A stretch of 64,000 nt of DNA from Bog-793 sp050013835. GTDB lineage: Bacteria > Actinomycetota > Acidimicrobiia > Acidimicrobiales > Bog-793. The stretch covers positions 62,001 through 126,000 of the forward strand of contig JBEKEM010000005.1 of NCBI GenBank assembly GCA_050013835.1. Reading direction: 5' to 3'. Positions 41,571 through 55,349 of this stretch are shown here, piece by piece. The notes beneath the pieces were generated by a model that was not told where the DNA came from, did not search any database, and saw only the letters and a program-made list of their open reading frames with translations. A program made the position numbers and the translations under genes. Every line of letters begins with the position of its first letter. Position 1 is the stretch's first letter.

Positions 41571-42733
41571 GCGTGACCTGGGCGCGGGGCTTCGTCGCCG
41601 CCGGCACGGCGAGCGGAATCAAACCCGGCGGCGTCGCCGACCTAGCACTCGTCGCGGCCGTGGCGGGCGCTGTCCCGGCGGCGGCGACGTTCACGACGAA
41701 CCGGTCCTGCGCGGCGCCGGTCACGGTGAGCCGGGCGCACCTCGCGCAGAGCGGGGGGAGGGCCGCCGCCGTCATCCTTAACAGCGGCTGCGCCAACGCC
41801 GCCACGGGGGCCGCCGGGCTCGATGCCGCCGAACGGATGGCCGCCGCCGTCGCCGGGCCGCTCGGCGTCGCGGCCCGGGAGGTCCTCGTCTGCTCGACCG
41901 GGCTGATCGGCTACGAACTGCCGATCGAGCTGATCGAGGCCGCCGCGCCCGCCCTCGTGGGCGCACGGGGTCGCTCGCCCGACCACGCCGCGGCGGCGGC
42001 GACGGCGATCCTCACGACGGACTCCCACCCGAAACAGGTCACCCGCGACGGGGGGACCTTCCGGGTGGGGGGCATGGCCAAGGGCGCCGGGATGATCGCC
42101 CCGCACATGGCGACGATGCTCGCCGTGCTGACGACCGACGCCAAGGCGACTCCCGAGGTGCTCGCGGCCTCGCTCAGCCAGGCCGTGGAGGGTTCCTTCA
42201 ACGCCCTCATCGTCGACGGCTGCACCTCGACGAACGACACCGTCGTCGTACTGGCGAGCGGGGAGGCCGGCGCGCCCAGTCCCGCTGACCTCACGGCGAC
42301 GCTCGCCGACGCCTGCGCCGACCTCGCCTACCAGCTGGCCGCGGACGCCGAGGGCGCGACCCGGGTCGTCGAGGTCCGGGTCGTCGGCGCCGCCAGCGAC
42401 GCCGACGCGCGCCTCGCCGCCCGCGCCGTCGCCGGGAGCCTGCTCGTCAAGGTCTCCCTCTACGGTGCCGACCCGTACTGGGGCAGGATCGTCTCCGAGC
42501 TCGGCGCCTCGGGGGCGGCGTTCGACCCGGACCGGGTGCGCGTGAGCTACGGCGCGACGACGGTCGTCGAGGCGGGTGTCGGCGTCGCCCACGACGACAA
42601 GGCGGCGGTGGCGCACCTCTCCGGGCGGGACGTCGAGATCTCCTGCGACCTCGGCCTTGGCACGGGCACGGCGAGCGTGCTGGCGACCGATCTCGGCCAC
42701 GGTTACGTCGACGAGAACATGAGGACGTCATGA
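41567..42733 (+). CDS. argJ: Bifunctional glutamate N-acetyltransferase / ornithine acetyltransferase
   Basis: Recycles the acetyl group from acetylornithine to glutamate (and may acetylate glutamate from acetyl-CoA). 388 residues. It self-cleaves before Thr; here the conserved AKGAGMIAPHMATML contains T183, the expected nucleophile. NSGCANAATG and DGCTSTNDTVVV are family blocks. GTG start coupled to argC by a four-base overlap, and its stop to argB. Confidence 0.96.
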   Translation: MSVTWARGFVAAGTASGIKPGGVADLALVAAVAGAVPAAATFTTNRSCAAPVTVSRAHLAQSGGRAAAVILNSGCANAATGAAGLDAAERMAAAVAGPLGVAAREVLVCSTGLIGYELPIELIEAAAPALVGARGRSPDHAAAAATAILTTDSHPKQVTRDGGTFRVGGMAKGAGMIAPHMATMLAVLTTDAKATPEVLAASLSQAVEGSFNALIVDGCTSTNDTVVVLASGEAGAPSPADLTATLADACADLAYQLAADAEGATRVVEVRVVGAASDADARLAARAVAGSLLVKVSLYGADPYWGRIVSELGASGAAFDPDRVRVSYGATTVVEAGVGVAHDDKAAVAHLSGRDVEISCDLGLGTGTASVLATDLGHGYVDENMRTS

Positions 42734-43611
42734 CGGGCGTCACTCGCGACGCCGCGGGAACGGCGTCGACGCTCGCCGAGGCGATCCCGTACATCCGGCG
42801 CTTCGCAGGCGCCGTCATCGTCGTGAAGTTCGGCGGCAGCGCCCTCGGTCCCGTGGACCTCGACGAGCGCGCCGTCCTCGACCAGTTCGCCCAGGACGTC
42901 GTGCTGATGCGCAGCGTCGGCATGCTCCCCGTCGTCGTGCACGGCGGGGGCCCGCAGATCGGCGCGCTGATGGAGCGGCTCGGCAAGACCCCCGAGTTCC
43001 GGGACGGCCAGCGGGTCACCGACGCCGAGACCCTCGACATCGCCCGGATGGTGCTCCTCGGCAAGGTGAACCGCGAGATCGTCGGGGCCCTCAACGTCCA
43101 CGCCCCCGTCGCCGTCGGGCTCTCGGGCGAGGACGGCGGGTTCATCACCGCCGTCGAGCGTGATCCCTCGCTCGGTTTCGTCGGCGACGTGGAGTCCGTC
43201 GACCCGGTGCTCCTGCGCCACCTGCTGGCCGAGGGCCTCGTCCCGGTCGTCGCCACGATCGCCCCCGACGCGAGCGGGCAGGCCTACAACATCAACGCCG
43301 ACGCCGTCGCCGGCGCCATCGCCGAGTCGTTGGCCGCGCGCCGGCTCATCTTCCTGACCGACGTCTCCGGCGTGCGCGCCGCCGCGGAGGATCCCGCCAG
43401 CGTGCTCTCGCGCGCGACCGCCGCCGAGCTCGAGGCGCTCGTCGCCTCCGACGGCATCGTGGGAGGCATGATCCCCAAGGTGCTTGCCTGCGTGCACGCC
43501 GTGCGGCACGGCGTCGAGGCAAGCCACATCCTCGACGGCCGTGTCGGACACGCCCTCCTGCTGGAACTGTTCACCGAATCTGGCGTCGGCACGATGGTGG
43601 TGGAAGCGTGA
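42730..43611 (+). CDS. argB: Acetylglutamate kinase
   Basis: Phosphorylates N-acetylglutamate; normally the arginine-inhibited step. 293 residues. VIVVKFGGSALG (ATP-binding Lys and Gly loop), PVVVHGGGPQIGALMERL, and GQAYNINADAVAGAIA. An N-terminal helix of about 25 residues (TLAEAIPYIRRFAG) precedes the kinase core, as in hexameric, arginine-sensitive NAGKs. ATGA overlaps with argJ. Confidence 0.97.
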   Translation: MTGVTRDAAGTASTLAEAIPYIRRFAGAVIVVKFGGSALGPVDLDERAVLDQFAQDVVLMRSVGMLPVVVHGGGPQIGALMERLGKTPEFRDGQRVTDAETLDIARMVLLGKVNREIVGALNVHAPVAVGLSGEDGGFITAVERDPSLGFVGDVESVDPVLLRHLLAEGLVPVVATIAPDASGQAYNINADAVAGAIAESLAARRLIFLTDVSGVRAAAEDPASVLSRATAAELEALVASDGIVGGMIPKVLACVHAVRHGVEASHILDGRVGHALLLELFTESGVGTMVVEA

Positions 43612-44780
43612 CCCATCTCATGCCGACCTACCGCGAACCTGCGGTGCGGTTCGTCTCCGGCCACGGCTGCCGGCTCGTCGACGAGAAGGGGAGGAAGTAC
43701 CTCGACTTCCTCTCGGGGCTCGGTGTGACCTCCCTCGGCCACGCCGACCCGACCGTCGCCGGCGCGGTCGCGGCCCAAGCGGCGCGGTTGATTCACGTCT
43801 CGAACATCTTCGGCAACGCCTTCAACGAGGACGTCGCGGCGACGCTCGACGTGCTGGTCGGCGACGGGAACCCGCCCGGAGGGCAGGTCTTCTTCGCCAA
43901 CTCCGGGGCGGAGGCGAACGAGTGCGCGATCAAGCTCGCCCGCCGTTGGGGCGGGCCGGGGCGTTTCGGCGTCGTGTCGGCGCTGGGCTCGTTCCACGGC
44001 CGGACGCTCGCCACGCTGCACGCGACGGGGCAGCCCGCCAAGCACGCGGCGTTCCTGCCGCTCCCGGAAGGGTTCAGTCACGTCCCCTACGGCGACGCGG
44101 CGGCACTGCGCGGCGTCGACCCCGCCGCCGTGGCGGCGGTGCTCCTCGAGCCGATCCTCGGCGAGTCGGGGGTCGTGCCGCCCCCGCCCGGCTACCTCGC
44201 CGAGGTGCGGGCGATCTGCGACGAGTTGGGCCTCCTGATGATCGTCGACGAAATCCAGACCGGGCTCGGGCGCACGGGGCGATGGTTCGCCTTCCAGCAC
44301 GAGGGGATCGTGCCGGACATCGTGACGATCGCCAAGGCGCTCGGCAACGGCGTCCCGGTCGGCGCTTGCTGGGCCCGCGCCGAGGTGGCCAAGGCGTTCC
44401 AGCCGGGCGACCACGGCTCGACCTTCGGCGGGCAGCCGCTGGCGATGGCCGCGGCGCAGGCGACCCTGCGGCGACTGCGCGCCCTCGACGCACCTGGCGT
44501 TGCCGCGGAACTCGGCGAACGGCTGAAGATCCGCCTCGCCCGAGTCGACGGGGTCGCCGCGGTCCGCGGCTCTGGGTTTCTGCTGGGCGTCGTGCTCGCG
44601 GACGGCATCGATGCGCGCGCCGTCTTTTCCGAGGCGCTCATCGGCGGGCTCGTCGTGAACGCGCCGGCACCCGGGGTCATTCGGCTCATGCCGCCGTTCG
44701 TCGTCACCGCCGAGGACTGCGACGAGGCGGTGGAACTGCTCGCCGAAGCCATCGCCCGTGTCCGCGAGGCAGGTCGGTGA
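43608..44780 (+). CDS. argD: Acetylornithine aminotransferase
   Basis: PLP-dependent class III aminotransferase, 390 residues. LDFLSGLGVTSLGHADP at the N-terminus, FFANSGAEANECAIKLAR, and MIVDEIQTGLGRTGRWFAF with the PLP-binding Lys in TIAKALGNGVPVGA. GTG 43608 overlaps the argB stop; ATG 43620 is an alternative start. Next gene argF follows after 17 bases. Confidence 0.96.
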   Translation: MTHLMPTYREPAVRFVSGHGCRLVDEKGRKYLDFLSGLGVTSLGHADPTVAGAVAAQAARLIHVSNIFGNAFNEDVAATLDVLVGDGNPPGGQVFFANSGAEANECAIKLARRWGGPGRFGVVSALGSFHGRTLATLHATGQPAKHAAFLPLPEGFSHVPYGDAAALRGVDPAAVAAVLLEPILGESGVVPPPPGYLAEVRAICDELGLLMIVDEIQTGLGRTGRWFAFQHEGIVPDIVTIAKALGNGVPVGACWARAEVAKAFQPGDHGSTFGGQPLAMAAAQATLRRLRALDAPGVAAELGERLKIRLARVDGVAAVRGSGFLLGVVLADGIDARAVFSEALIGGLVVNAPAPGVIRLMPPFVVTAEDCDEAVELLAEAIARVREAGR

Positions 44781-44797
44781 AGGGAGAAGGAGACGTT

Positions 44798-45712
44798 GTG
44801 ACGAACAACCTGCTGGTGGTCTCGGACCTCGCGCCGACGGAGATTGCGGCCGTGCTCGATTTGTCCGAGCGGCCGAACCTTCCGCGCGTCCTCGAGGGCC
44901 GCGGCGCGGCGCTCGTTTTCGAGTTCCCGTCGGCGCGGACCCGTAACGCCGCGGAGATGGCCGTCGTCGACCTCGGCGGACACCCGGTCGCGATCCGGGG
45001 CGAGGAAATCGGTTTCGACGTGCGCGAGTCGGTCGAGGACGTGGCGCGCACCCTCGCCTGCTACCACGCGCTGATCGCCGCCCGCGTCGCCGAGCACCGG
45101 ACTCTCGACCGCATGGCGGCCGCCCTCGCGGACTCGGACCCCCACGTCCCCGTCGTCAATCTGCTGTCCTATTTCGAGCACCCGACCGAGGCGCTCGGCG
45201 ACGTGCTGACGATCCGGCAGTGTCTCGGGTCGCTCGAAGGCAAGCACGTCGCCTACATCGGTGACGCGAACAACGTCTGTCGCTCCCTCGTCGCCGCCTG
45301 CGCGGCGGTGGGGACGGCGGTCGTCGTCGCCTCTCCGCCGGGTTACCAGTTGGACGCCGGCTTTGTCGCGGCGACAAGGGCGGTCGGGGGCGTCGTCGAG
45401 GTCACCGACGACCCCGCTGGGGCGGTTGGGGGGGCCGACGTCATCTACACCGACGTGTGGGTGTCGATGGCGGACACCGACGAGGCGGCGGCGAAGCGGG
45501 CCGCGTTCCGCGGCTTCACGGTCGACGAGGCGCTCGTCGCCAAGGCGCCCTCCGGGGCGATCGTCCTCCACTGCCTGCCCGCCCATCGCGGCGAGGAGAT
45601 CACCGCCGATGTGCTCGAGGGACCGCACAGCCGGGTCTGGCTACAGGCGGCGAACCGGCGTCACGTGATGCGGGGGCTGTTCACGCACCTGCTCGGCAGC
45701 GATGGGGGTTAG
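44798..45712 (+). CDS. argF: Ornithine carbamoyltransferase (divergent active-site motifs)
   Basis: Makes citrulline from ornithine and carbamoyl phosphate. 304 residues from GTG 44798, preceded by AGAAGGAGA. Overall order fits OTCases: the STRTR-equivalent, GDANNVCRSL, DVWVSMAD, HCLPAHRGEEI. Several signature residues are changed: residues 45-49 read SARTR instead of STRTR, HPTE replaces HPCQ at 128-131, and QAANR replaces QAENR near the C-terminus. The catalytic Cys in HCLP is intact. The position between argD and argR strongly supports ArgF; a transcarbamylase with a different second substrate is the only serious alternative. Confidence 0.88.
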   Translation: MTNNLLVVSDLAPTEIAAVLDLSERPNLPRVLEGRGAALVFEFPSARTRNAAEMAVVDLGGHPVAIRGEEIGFDVRESVEDVARTLACYHALIAARVAEHRTLDRMAAALADSDPHVPVVNLLSYFEHPTEALGDVLTIRQCLGSLEGKHVAYIGDANNVCRSLVAACAAVGTAVVVASPPGYQLDAGFVAATRAVGGVVEVTDDPAGAVGGADVIYTDVWVSMADTDEAAAKRAAFRGFTVDEALVAKAPSGAIVLHCLPAHRGEEITADVLEGPHSRVWLQAANRRHVMRGLFTHLLGSDGG

Positions 45713-45716
45713 CGCG

Positions 45717-46193
45717 ATGGGACGGGTGCCGAAGAACCGTCGCCAGCACCTGCTGGCTCGCCTGCTGGCCGACAATGCGGTCACGAGCCAGTCCCAGCTC
45801 GTCGAGCTGCTCCTCGTCGAGGGCATCGACGCCACCCAGGCGACGATCTCGCGGGACCTCGAGGAGCTCGGCGCCCTGAAGGTGCGGATGCCGGGGATCG
45901 CCCACCCGGTCTACGGCATCGCCGAGCCGCTGCAGGCCCCGCAGACCCCGATCGAGCACCTCCGCCGTGTGCTCGGCGAGTGGGTCGTCGAGATGGCGTC
46001 GTCGGGCAACCTCGTCGTCGTCCGAACGCCGCCGGGGTCGGCGCACGTCGTCGCCTCGGCGCTCGATCGCTCCCGCCTCGACGGCATGGTCGGTACGGTG
46101 GCAGGGGATGACACCGTGCTCGTCATCGCCGATGAGGCGACCGGGGGGGCTGGCCTCGCCGCCGTCCTCGGCCAGCTCGCCGGGCGGCAGTAA
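45717..46193 (+). CDS. argR: Arginine repressor
   Basis: Hexameric regulator of arginine genes, 158 residues. N-terminal winged helix with VTSQSQLVELLLVEGIDATQ and ATISRDLEELGALKVRM (recognition helix), and a C-terminal arginine-binding/oligomerisation domain with GSAHVVASALDRS and GTVAGDDTVLVI. ATG 45717 is preferred because GGGGG precedes it by about 9 bases; ATG 45702 in the same frame overlaps argF. It sits inside the operon it presumably controls through the palindromes before argC. Confidence 0.95.
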   Translation: MGRVPKNRRQHLLARLLADNAVTSQSQLVELLLVEGIDATQATISRDLEELGALKVRMPGIAHPVYGIAEPLQAPQTPIEHLRRVLGEWVVEMASSGNLVVVRTPPGSAHVVASALDRSRLDGMVGTVAGDDTVLVIADEATGGAGLAAVLGQLAGRQ

Positions 46194-46244
46194 CTAGTCG
46201 AACCAAGGGTCCGGCGGAGCCGGGCGAAAAGGAAGAGGTCCCAA

Positions 46245-47450
46245 GTGACAGAACGCGTGGTGCTCGCCTACTCGGGGGGACTCGACACGTCCGCCGCGGT
46301 GTACTGGCTCGCGGCCGAACGCGGCTACGAGGTCGTCGCCGTCGCCGTCGACGTCGGCCAGGGCGGGGATTTTGAGGTGATCCGCCAGCGGGCGCTGGGA
46401 GCGGGGGCGGTCGAGGCGATCGTCGTCGACGCCCGCGCCGAGTTCGCCGCCGACTATGCCATCCCCGCCCTCCAGGCGAACGCCCTCTACGAGGGCCGCT
46501 ACCCCCTCGTCTCGGCGCTGTCGCGCCCGGTGATCGTGTGGCACCTCGTCGAGCAGGCGCGCCGGCACGGCGCGAAGGTTGTCGCCCACGGCTGTACCGG
46601 CAAGGGCAACGACCAGGTCCGCTTCGAGGTCGGCACCAGGGCGCTCGCCCCGGAGCTCGAGATCATCGCCCCGGCCCGCGAGTGGAGATGGACCCGCGAG
46701 CAGACGATCGAGTACGCCGAGGCCCACGACATCCCCATCGAGGTGACCCGGGAGAAGATCTACTCGATCGACGAGAACCTCTGGGGGCGGGCGATCGAGT
46801 GCGGGGCGGTCGAGGACCCGTGGGTCGCGCCGTTGCCGGACATGTATGCCCTCACCGTCGAGACGGCGACAGAGCCCGTCGAGGTGACGGTCGGCTTCGA
46901 GGCCGGCGTGCCGGTCTCGCTGGACGGCGAGGCACTCGGGCTCGTCGAGCTCATCGAACGGACCGGCCGGATCGCCGGCTCGACGGGGTTCGGGCGGATC
47001 GACATGGTCGAGAACCGGCGGATCGGGATCAAGAGCCGGGAGGTCTACGAGTGCCCGGCGTCGCTCGCCCTCACCTTCGCCCACGCCGACCTCGAGGGGT
47101 TGACGCTGGAGCGGGACCTCGCCCACGAGAAGGCGCGGCTCGAGCCGCGCTTCGCCGAGCTCGTCTACGACGGGATGTGGTTCTCGCCGTTGCGGGAGGC
47201 GCTGTCGGCCTTCGTCGCCTCGTCCCAGCGCCACGTCACGGGCGAGGTGCGGCTGCGCTTCTCGCCGGGCGGCCACGTCGCCGTCACCGGCCGGCGCAGC
47301 CCGGTCGGGCTCTACGACTACGGGCTCGCGACCTACGACGCCGCCGACGCCTTCCGCCACGAGGACGCCGCGGCCTACATCCGCATCTATGGTCTCGGAG
47401 TAAAGACCTGGGCGGCCCGACAGAACGCCGTGGACGGCGGGAAGGACTGA
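46245..47450 (+). CDS. argG: Argininosuccinate synthase
   Basis: ATP-dependent condensation of citrulline and aspartate. 401 residues. VLAYSGGLDTSAAVYW is the ATP PP-loop, AHGCTGKGNDQVRFE the citrulline/aspartate site, and IGIKSREVYECPA the C-terminal tetramerisation block. GTG 46245 with GGAAGAGG upstream, 51 bases after argR, so it may also have its own signal but no strong promoter is seen. Confidence 0.97.
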   Translation: MTERVVLAYSGGLDTSAAVYWLAAERGYEVVAVAVDVGQGGDFEVIRQRALGAGAVEAIVVDARAEFAADYAIPALQANALYEGRYPLVSALSRPVIVWHLVEQARRHGAKVVAHGCTGKGNDQVRFEVGTRALAPELEIIAPAREWRWTREQTIEYAEAHDIPIEVTREKIYSIDENLWGRAIECGAVEDPWVAPLPDMYALTVETATEPVEVTVGFEAGVPVSLDGEALGLVELIERTGRIAGSTGFGRIDMVENRRIGIKSREVYECPASLALTFAHADLEGLTLERDLAHEKARLEPRFAELVYDGMWFSPLREALSAFVASSQRHVTGEVRLRFSPGGHVAVTGRRSPVGLYDYGLATYDAADAFRHEDAAAYIRIYGLGVKTWAARQNAVDGGKD

Positions 47451-47452
47451 CC

Positions 47453-48850
47453 GTGCCGCTGTGGTCGAGACGGATGAGGACACCGCCCGCCGAGGCGATG
47501 ATGGCGTTCACCGAGAGCCTCTCGTTCGACCGGCTGCTCTGGCGTGACGACCTCGACGGGTCGATCGCCCACGTACGCGGCCTCGAGCACACAGGAGTGC
47601 TCGACGAGGCCGACACGGCGAAGCTGCTCGCCGCCCTCGACACCGTCGGCGCCGAGTTCTCCTCCGGGCGGTTCGTGTTCGTCGCCGGCGACGAGGACAT
47701 CCACACGGCGATCGAGCGGCGCGTCACCGAGCTGGCGGGCGACGCCGGTGCCAAGCTCCACACGGCGCGCAGCCGCAACGACCAGGTGGCGACGGCATTG
47801 CGCCTGTACACACGCCGCCGACTCGGCGAGATCGCCGGCTCGATCGTCGAGCTGTGCGAGACGCTGCGCGAGCGGGCCGCCGGTGCCGAGGGGATCGCCC
47901 TGCCGGGGTACACGCACCTGCAGCGGGCCCAGCCGGTGGCGCTGGCGGACCAGCTGCTCGCCCACGGCTGGGCGCTCGTCCGTGACGTCGACCGCCTGCT
48001 CGACACCCGGCGGCGGCTCGACGTCTCGCCGCTGGGGGCGGGCGCCCTCGCCGGCTCGTCGCTGCTCCTCGACCCGGACTGGGTGGCGGGCGAGCTGGGT
48101 TTCGCCGGGCGCTTCGAGAACTCGCTCGACGCCGTCGCCGACCGAGACTTCGTCGCCGAGACGCTGTTCGACCTTGCCCTCGTGGGCGTCCACCTGTCGC
48201 GCCTCGGGGAGGAGTTCGTCGTCTTCTCGTCGACGGAGTTCGGCTTCTACCGGCTCGATGACGCCTGGTCGACGGGGAGCTCGATGCTGCCGCAGAAGAA
48301 GAACCCGGACATCGCCGAGCTCGCCCGGGGCAAGGCCGGCCGCCTCATCGGCCACCTCGCGGGGTTCCTCGCCACGTTGAAGGGCCTGCCGTTCGCGTAC
48401 AACCGCGACCTCCAGGAGGACAAGGAGCCGCTCTTCGATGCCTTCGACCAGGTGGGCCGGGCGCTCGCCGCCGTGCGCGGGCTCGTCGACACGGTGCGGT
48501 TCGACACGGAGGCGATGCAGCGCGCCGCCGCCGACCCGGGGCTCTATGCCGTCGACCTCGCCGAGTGGTTGGTCGAGCGCGGCATGCCCTTCCGGCGGGC
48601 CCACGGGCTCGTGGGCGACCTCGTGCGGCGCTCGCTCGAGGAGAACAAGCCCCTCGCCGAGCTGGTGGCGGCAGATCCGGCCCTCGGGCGCAACGCCGTC
48701 CCGGTCGTCGCGCCCGAGCTGGGCACGACCGAACGGACGAAGGGCGTGCCCGCGGTCCGCGGTGACGTGACCGACCAGCTCGAGCGCTTCGCCGACCGGC
48801 TGCGCACGGACCGGGCGCGTCTCGATCAGATCGGCCGGCCGAACCGCTAG
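47453..48850 (+). CDS. argH: Argininosuccinate lyase
   Basis: Cleaves argininosuccinate to arginine and fumarate. 465 residues. HTARSRNDQVATALRL, GYTHLQRAQPVAL (catalytic His region) and the superfamily signature GSSMLPQKKNPDIAEL. GTG start two bases after argG. Last gene of the operon, directly followed by mpg after a 2-base gap. Confidence 0.96.
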   Translation: MPLWSRRMRTPPAEAMMAFTESLSFDRLLWRDDLDGSIAHVRGLEHTGVLDEADTAKLLAALDTVGAEFSSGRFVFVAGDEDIHTAIERRVTELAGDAGAKLHTARSRNDQVATALRLYTRRRLGEIAGSIVELCETLRERAAGAEGIALPGYTHLQRAQPVALADQLLAHGWALVRDVDRLLDTRRRLDVSPLGAGALAGSSLLLDPDWVAGELGFAGRFENSLDAVADRDFVAETLFDLALVGVHLSRLGEEFVVFSSTEFGFYRLDDAWSTGSSMLPQKKNPDIAELARGKAGRLIGHLAGFLATLKGLPFAYNRDLQEDKEPLFDAFDQVGRALAAVRGLVDTVRFDTEAMQRAAADPGLYAVDLAEWLVERGMPFRRAHGLVGDLVRRSLEENKPLAELVAADPALGRNAVPVVAPELGTTERTKGVPAVRGDVTDQLERFADRLRTDRARLDQIGRPNR

Positions 48851-48852
48851 CG

Positions 48853-49461
48853 GTGGCCGGTCGGGGGCGGCTGACGAGGGAGTTCTTCGCCCGCGACGCC
48901 ACGGCCGTCGCTCCGGAACTCCTCAACCTCATCCTCGTCGGCCGCGGCGCCTCGGGGCGGATCGTCGAGGTCGAGGCCTACGCGGCGGAGCTCGACCCGG
49001 CGAGCCACGCCTACCGGGGGTTGACGGCGCGCAACGCGTCGATGTACGGCCCTCCTGGGCACCTCTACGTCTACTTCACCTACGGCATGCACCACTGCGC
49101 GAACGTCGTCTGCCGCCCGGAAGGCGCCGCCGGTGCCGTCCTCGTCAGGGCGCTTGACCCGCTCACCGGGCTCGCCGCGATGCGCCGCCGCAGGGGCGGC
49201 GTCGGTGACGCCGAGCTCTGCTCGGGTCCCGCCCGGCTGTGCCAGGCCCTCGGGATCGACGGCCCCGACGACGGGGCGGACCTACTCGGCGGGGGTGACG
49301 GACCCGCCCTCGTCGACGACGGCAACCCTCCGCCGACTCTTCCCCGGTGCGGCCGGCGGGTGGGGCTCTCCGCCAGGGTCGGGGAGGCGGTGTCCTACCG
49401 CTGGAGATTCGCCGTGCCGGGCGACCCGAACGTGTCCCGGGCCCCCTGGCGGGTCGATTGA
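48853..49461 (+). CDS. mpg: 3-methyladenine (alkyladenine) DNA glycosylase, AAG/MPG family
   Basis: Base-excision enzyme for alkylated purines. 202 residues. RIVEVEAYAAELDPASHAYRG (catalytic Glu in VEVEAY), ARNASMYGPPGHLYVYFTYG with the intercalating Tyr, GPARLCQALGI. Starts 2 bases after argH, so it can ride on the arg transcript. Its stop codon overlaps the -35 of the rRNA promoter. Confidence 0.92.
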   Translation: MAGRGRLTREFFARDATAVAPELLNLILVGRGASGRIVEVEAYAAELDPASHAYRGLTARNASMYGPPGHLYVYFTYGMHHCANVVCRPEGAAGAVLVRALDPLTGLAAMRRRRGGVGDAELCSGPARLCQALGIDGPDDGADLLGGGDGPALVDDGNPPPTLPRCGRRVGLSARVGEAVSYRWRFAVPGDPNVSRAPWRVD

Positions 49462-49485
49462 CACCCCCCCAGGTGGTGCTAAGGT
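49458..49485 (+). promoter_or_regulatory. Probable rRNA operon promoter (TTGACA-16-TAAGGT)
   Basis: TTGACA at 49458-49463 and TAAGGT at 49480-49485 with a 16-base spacer: consensus -35 and -10 of the TANNNT type, about 350 bases before 16S. The -35 overlaps the mpg stop codon. Confidence 0.65.
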
Positions 49486-49837
49486 GACCCGCGGCTCGGA
49501 AATGGGTTTTCACGCCGAGCAGTGCCCTCAGGTGGTCATCCGCCGGTCGGCCGCGCTGTCGATCCCTGGCTCGTAAGGGCCGGTGTGGTCTGCAGAACGC
49601 CCGGGTACCTCCTTCCGCAAGGAAGTGTGCCCCGTCGTCGCTCCTTGAGAACGGAATAGGAACAGCCAAAAGCCAGTGCGGGCGACCGCGCGCTCCTTTC
49701 GGGGTCCGCGGGGTCGCGAAGTCAATAAGCACTGAACACGGACAACGTCCGTTTTGGTGCCAGTCGGGGAGAGGGCGTCCGAAGCCCTCGAGCCGGCTCT
49801 CCAGATCGAAACGGCGGCTTTCAGCCGACGTGAGATC
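49486..49837 (+). other. 16S leader with boxA-like element and processing-stem arm
   Basis: Untranslated pre-rRNA leader. CGCTCCTTGAGAACGG near 49640-49655 resembles a boxA antitermination element and recurs as CGTCCTTTGAGAACTCC in the spacer after 16S. CGGAATAGGAACAGCC (49652-49667) pairs with 51516-51531, enclosing 16S for RNase III-like cleavage. Confidence 0.6.
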
Positions 49838-55041
<5,204 letters not shown>

Positions 55042-55140
55042 TCGCTCGTGCTCGCTATGGAAGGCTCAAAGGAACCGCGGTCGCGTGTTCCTTGCAGCGG
55101 GTCGGGATTCGATCCATTCGGCTCGCTCGAGAGCTCAGGT

Positions 55141-55258
55141 TTCCGGTGGCCATAGCGGCGGGGATACACCCGTTCCCATCCCGAACACGGCAGTTAAGCC
55201 CGCCCGCGCCGATGGTACTTGGGGGGCAACTCCCTGGGAGAGTAGGTCGCTGCCGGAA
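55141..55258 (+). rRNA. rrf: 5S ribosomal RNA
   Basis: 118 nt. The terminal helix TTCCGG at the 5' end pairs with CCGGAA at the 3' end; CGGCGGGGATACACCCGTTCCCATCCCG-type loop B/C core near 55157 and GAGAGTAGGTCGC near 55239 are as in bacterial 5S RNA. Follows 23S after a 99-base spacer. Confidence 0.95.
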
Positions 55259-55267
55259 TTCATCGCA

Positions 55268-55314
55268 GACAGGGCCCCCGCAGGACGCCGCGAGCGTGCT
55301 GCGGGGGCCCTGTC
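55268..55314. terminator. rRNA operon terminator hairpin (15-bp perfect stem)
   Basis: GACAGGGCCCCCGCA (55268-55282) is exactly complementary to 55300-55314 with a 17-base loop. Starts 9 bases after 5S and 35 bases before the end of the convergent pilin gene, so probably serves both directions. No T-run. Confidence 0.8.
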
Positions 55315-55349
55315 GCGTCGGGCGCGCGGGCGGACCGACCGGACGGGTC

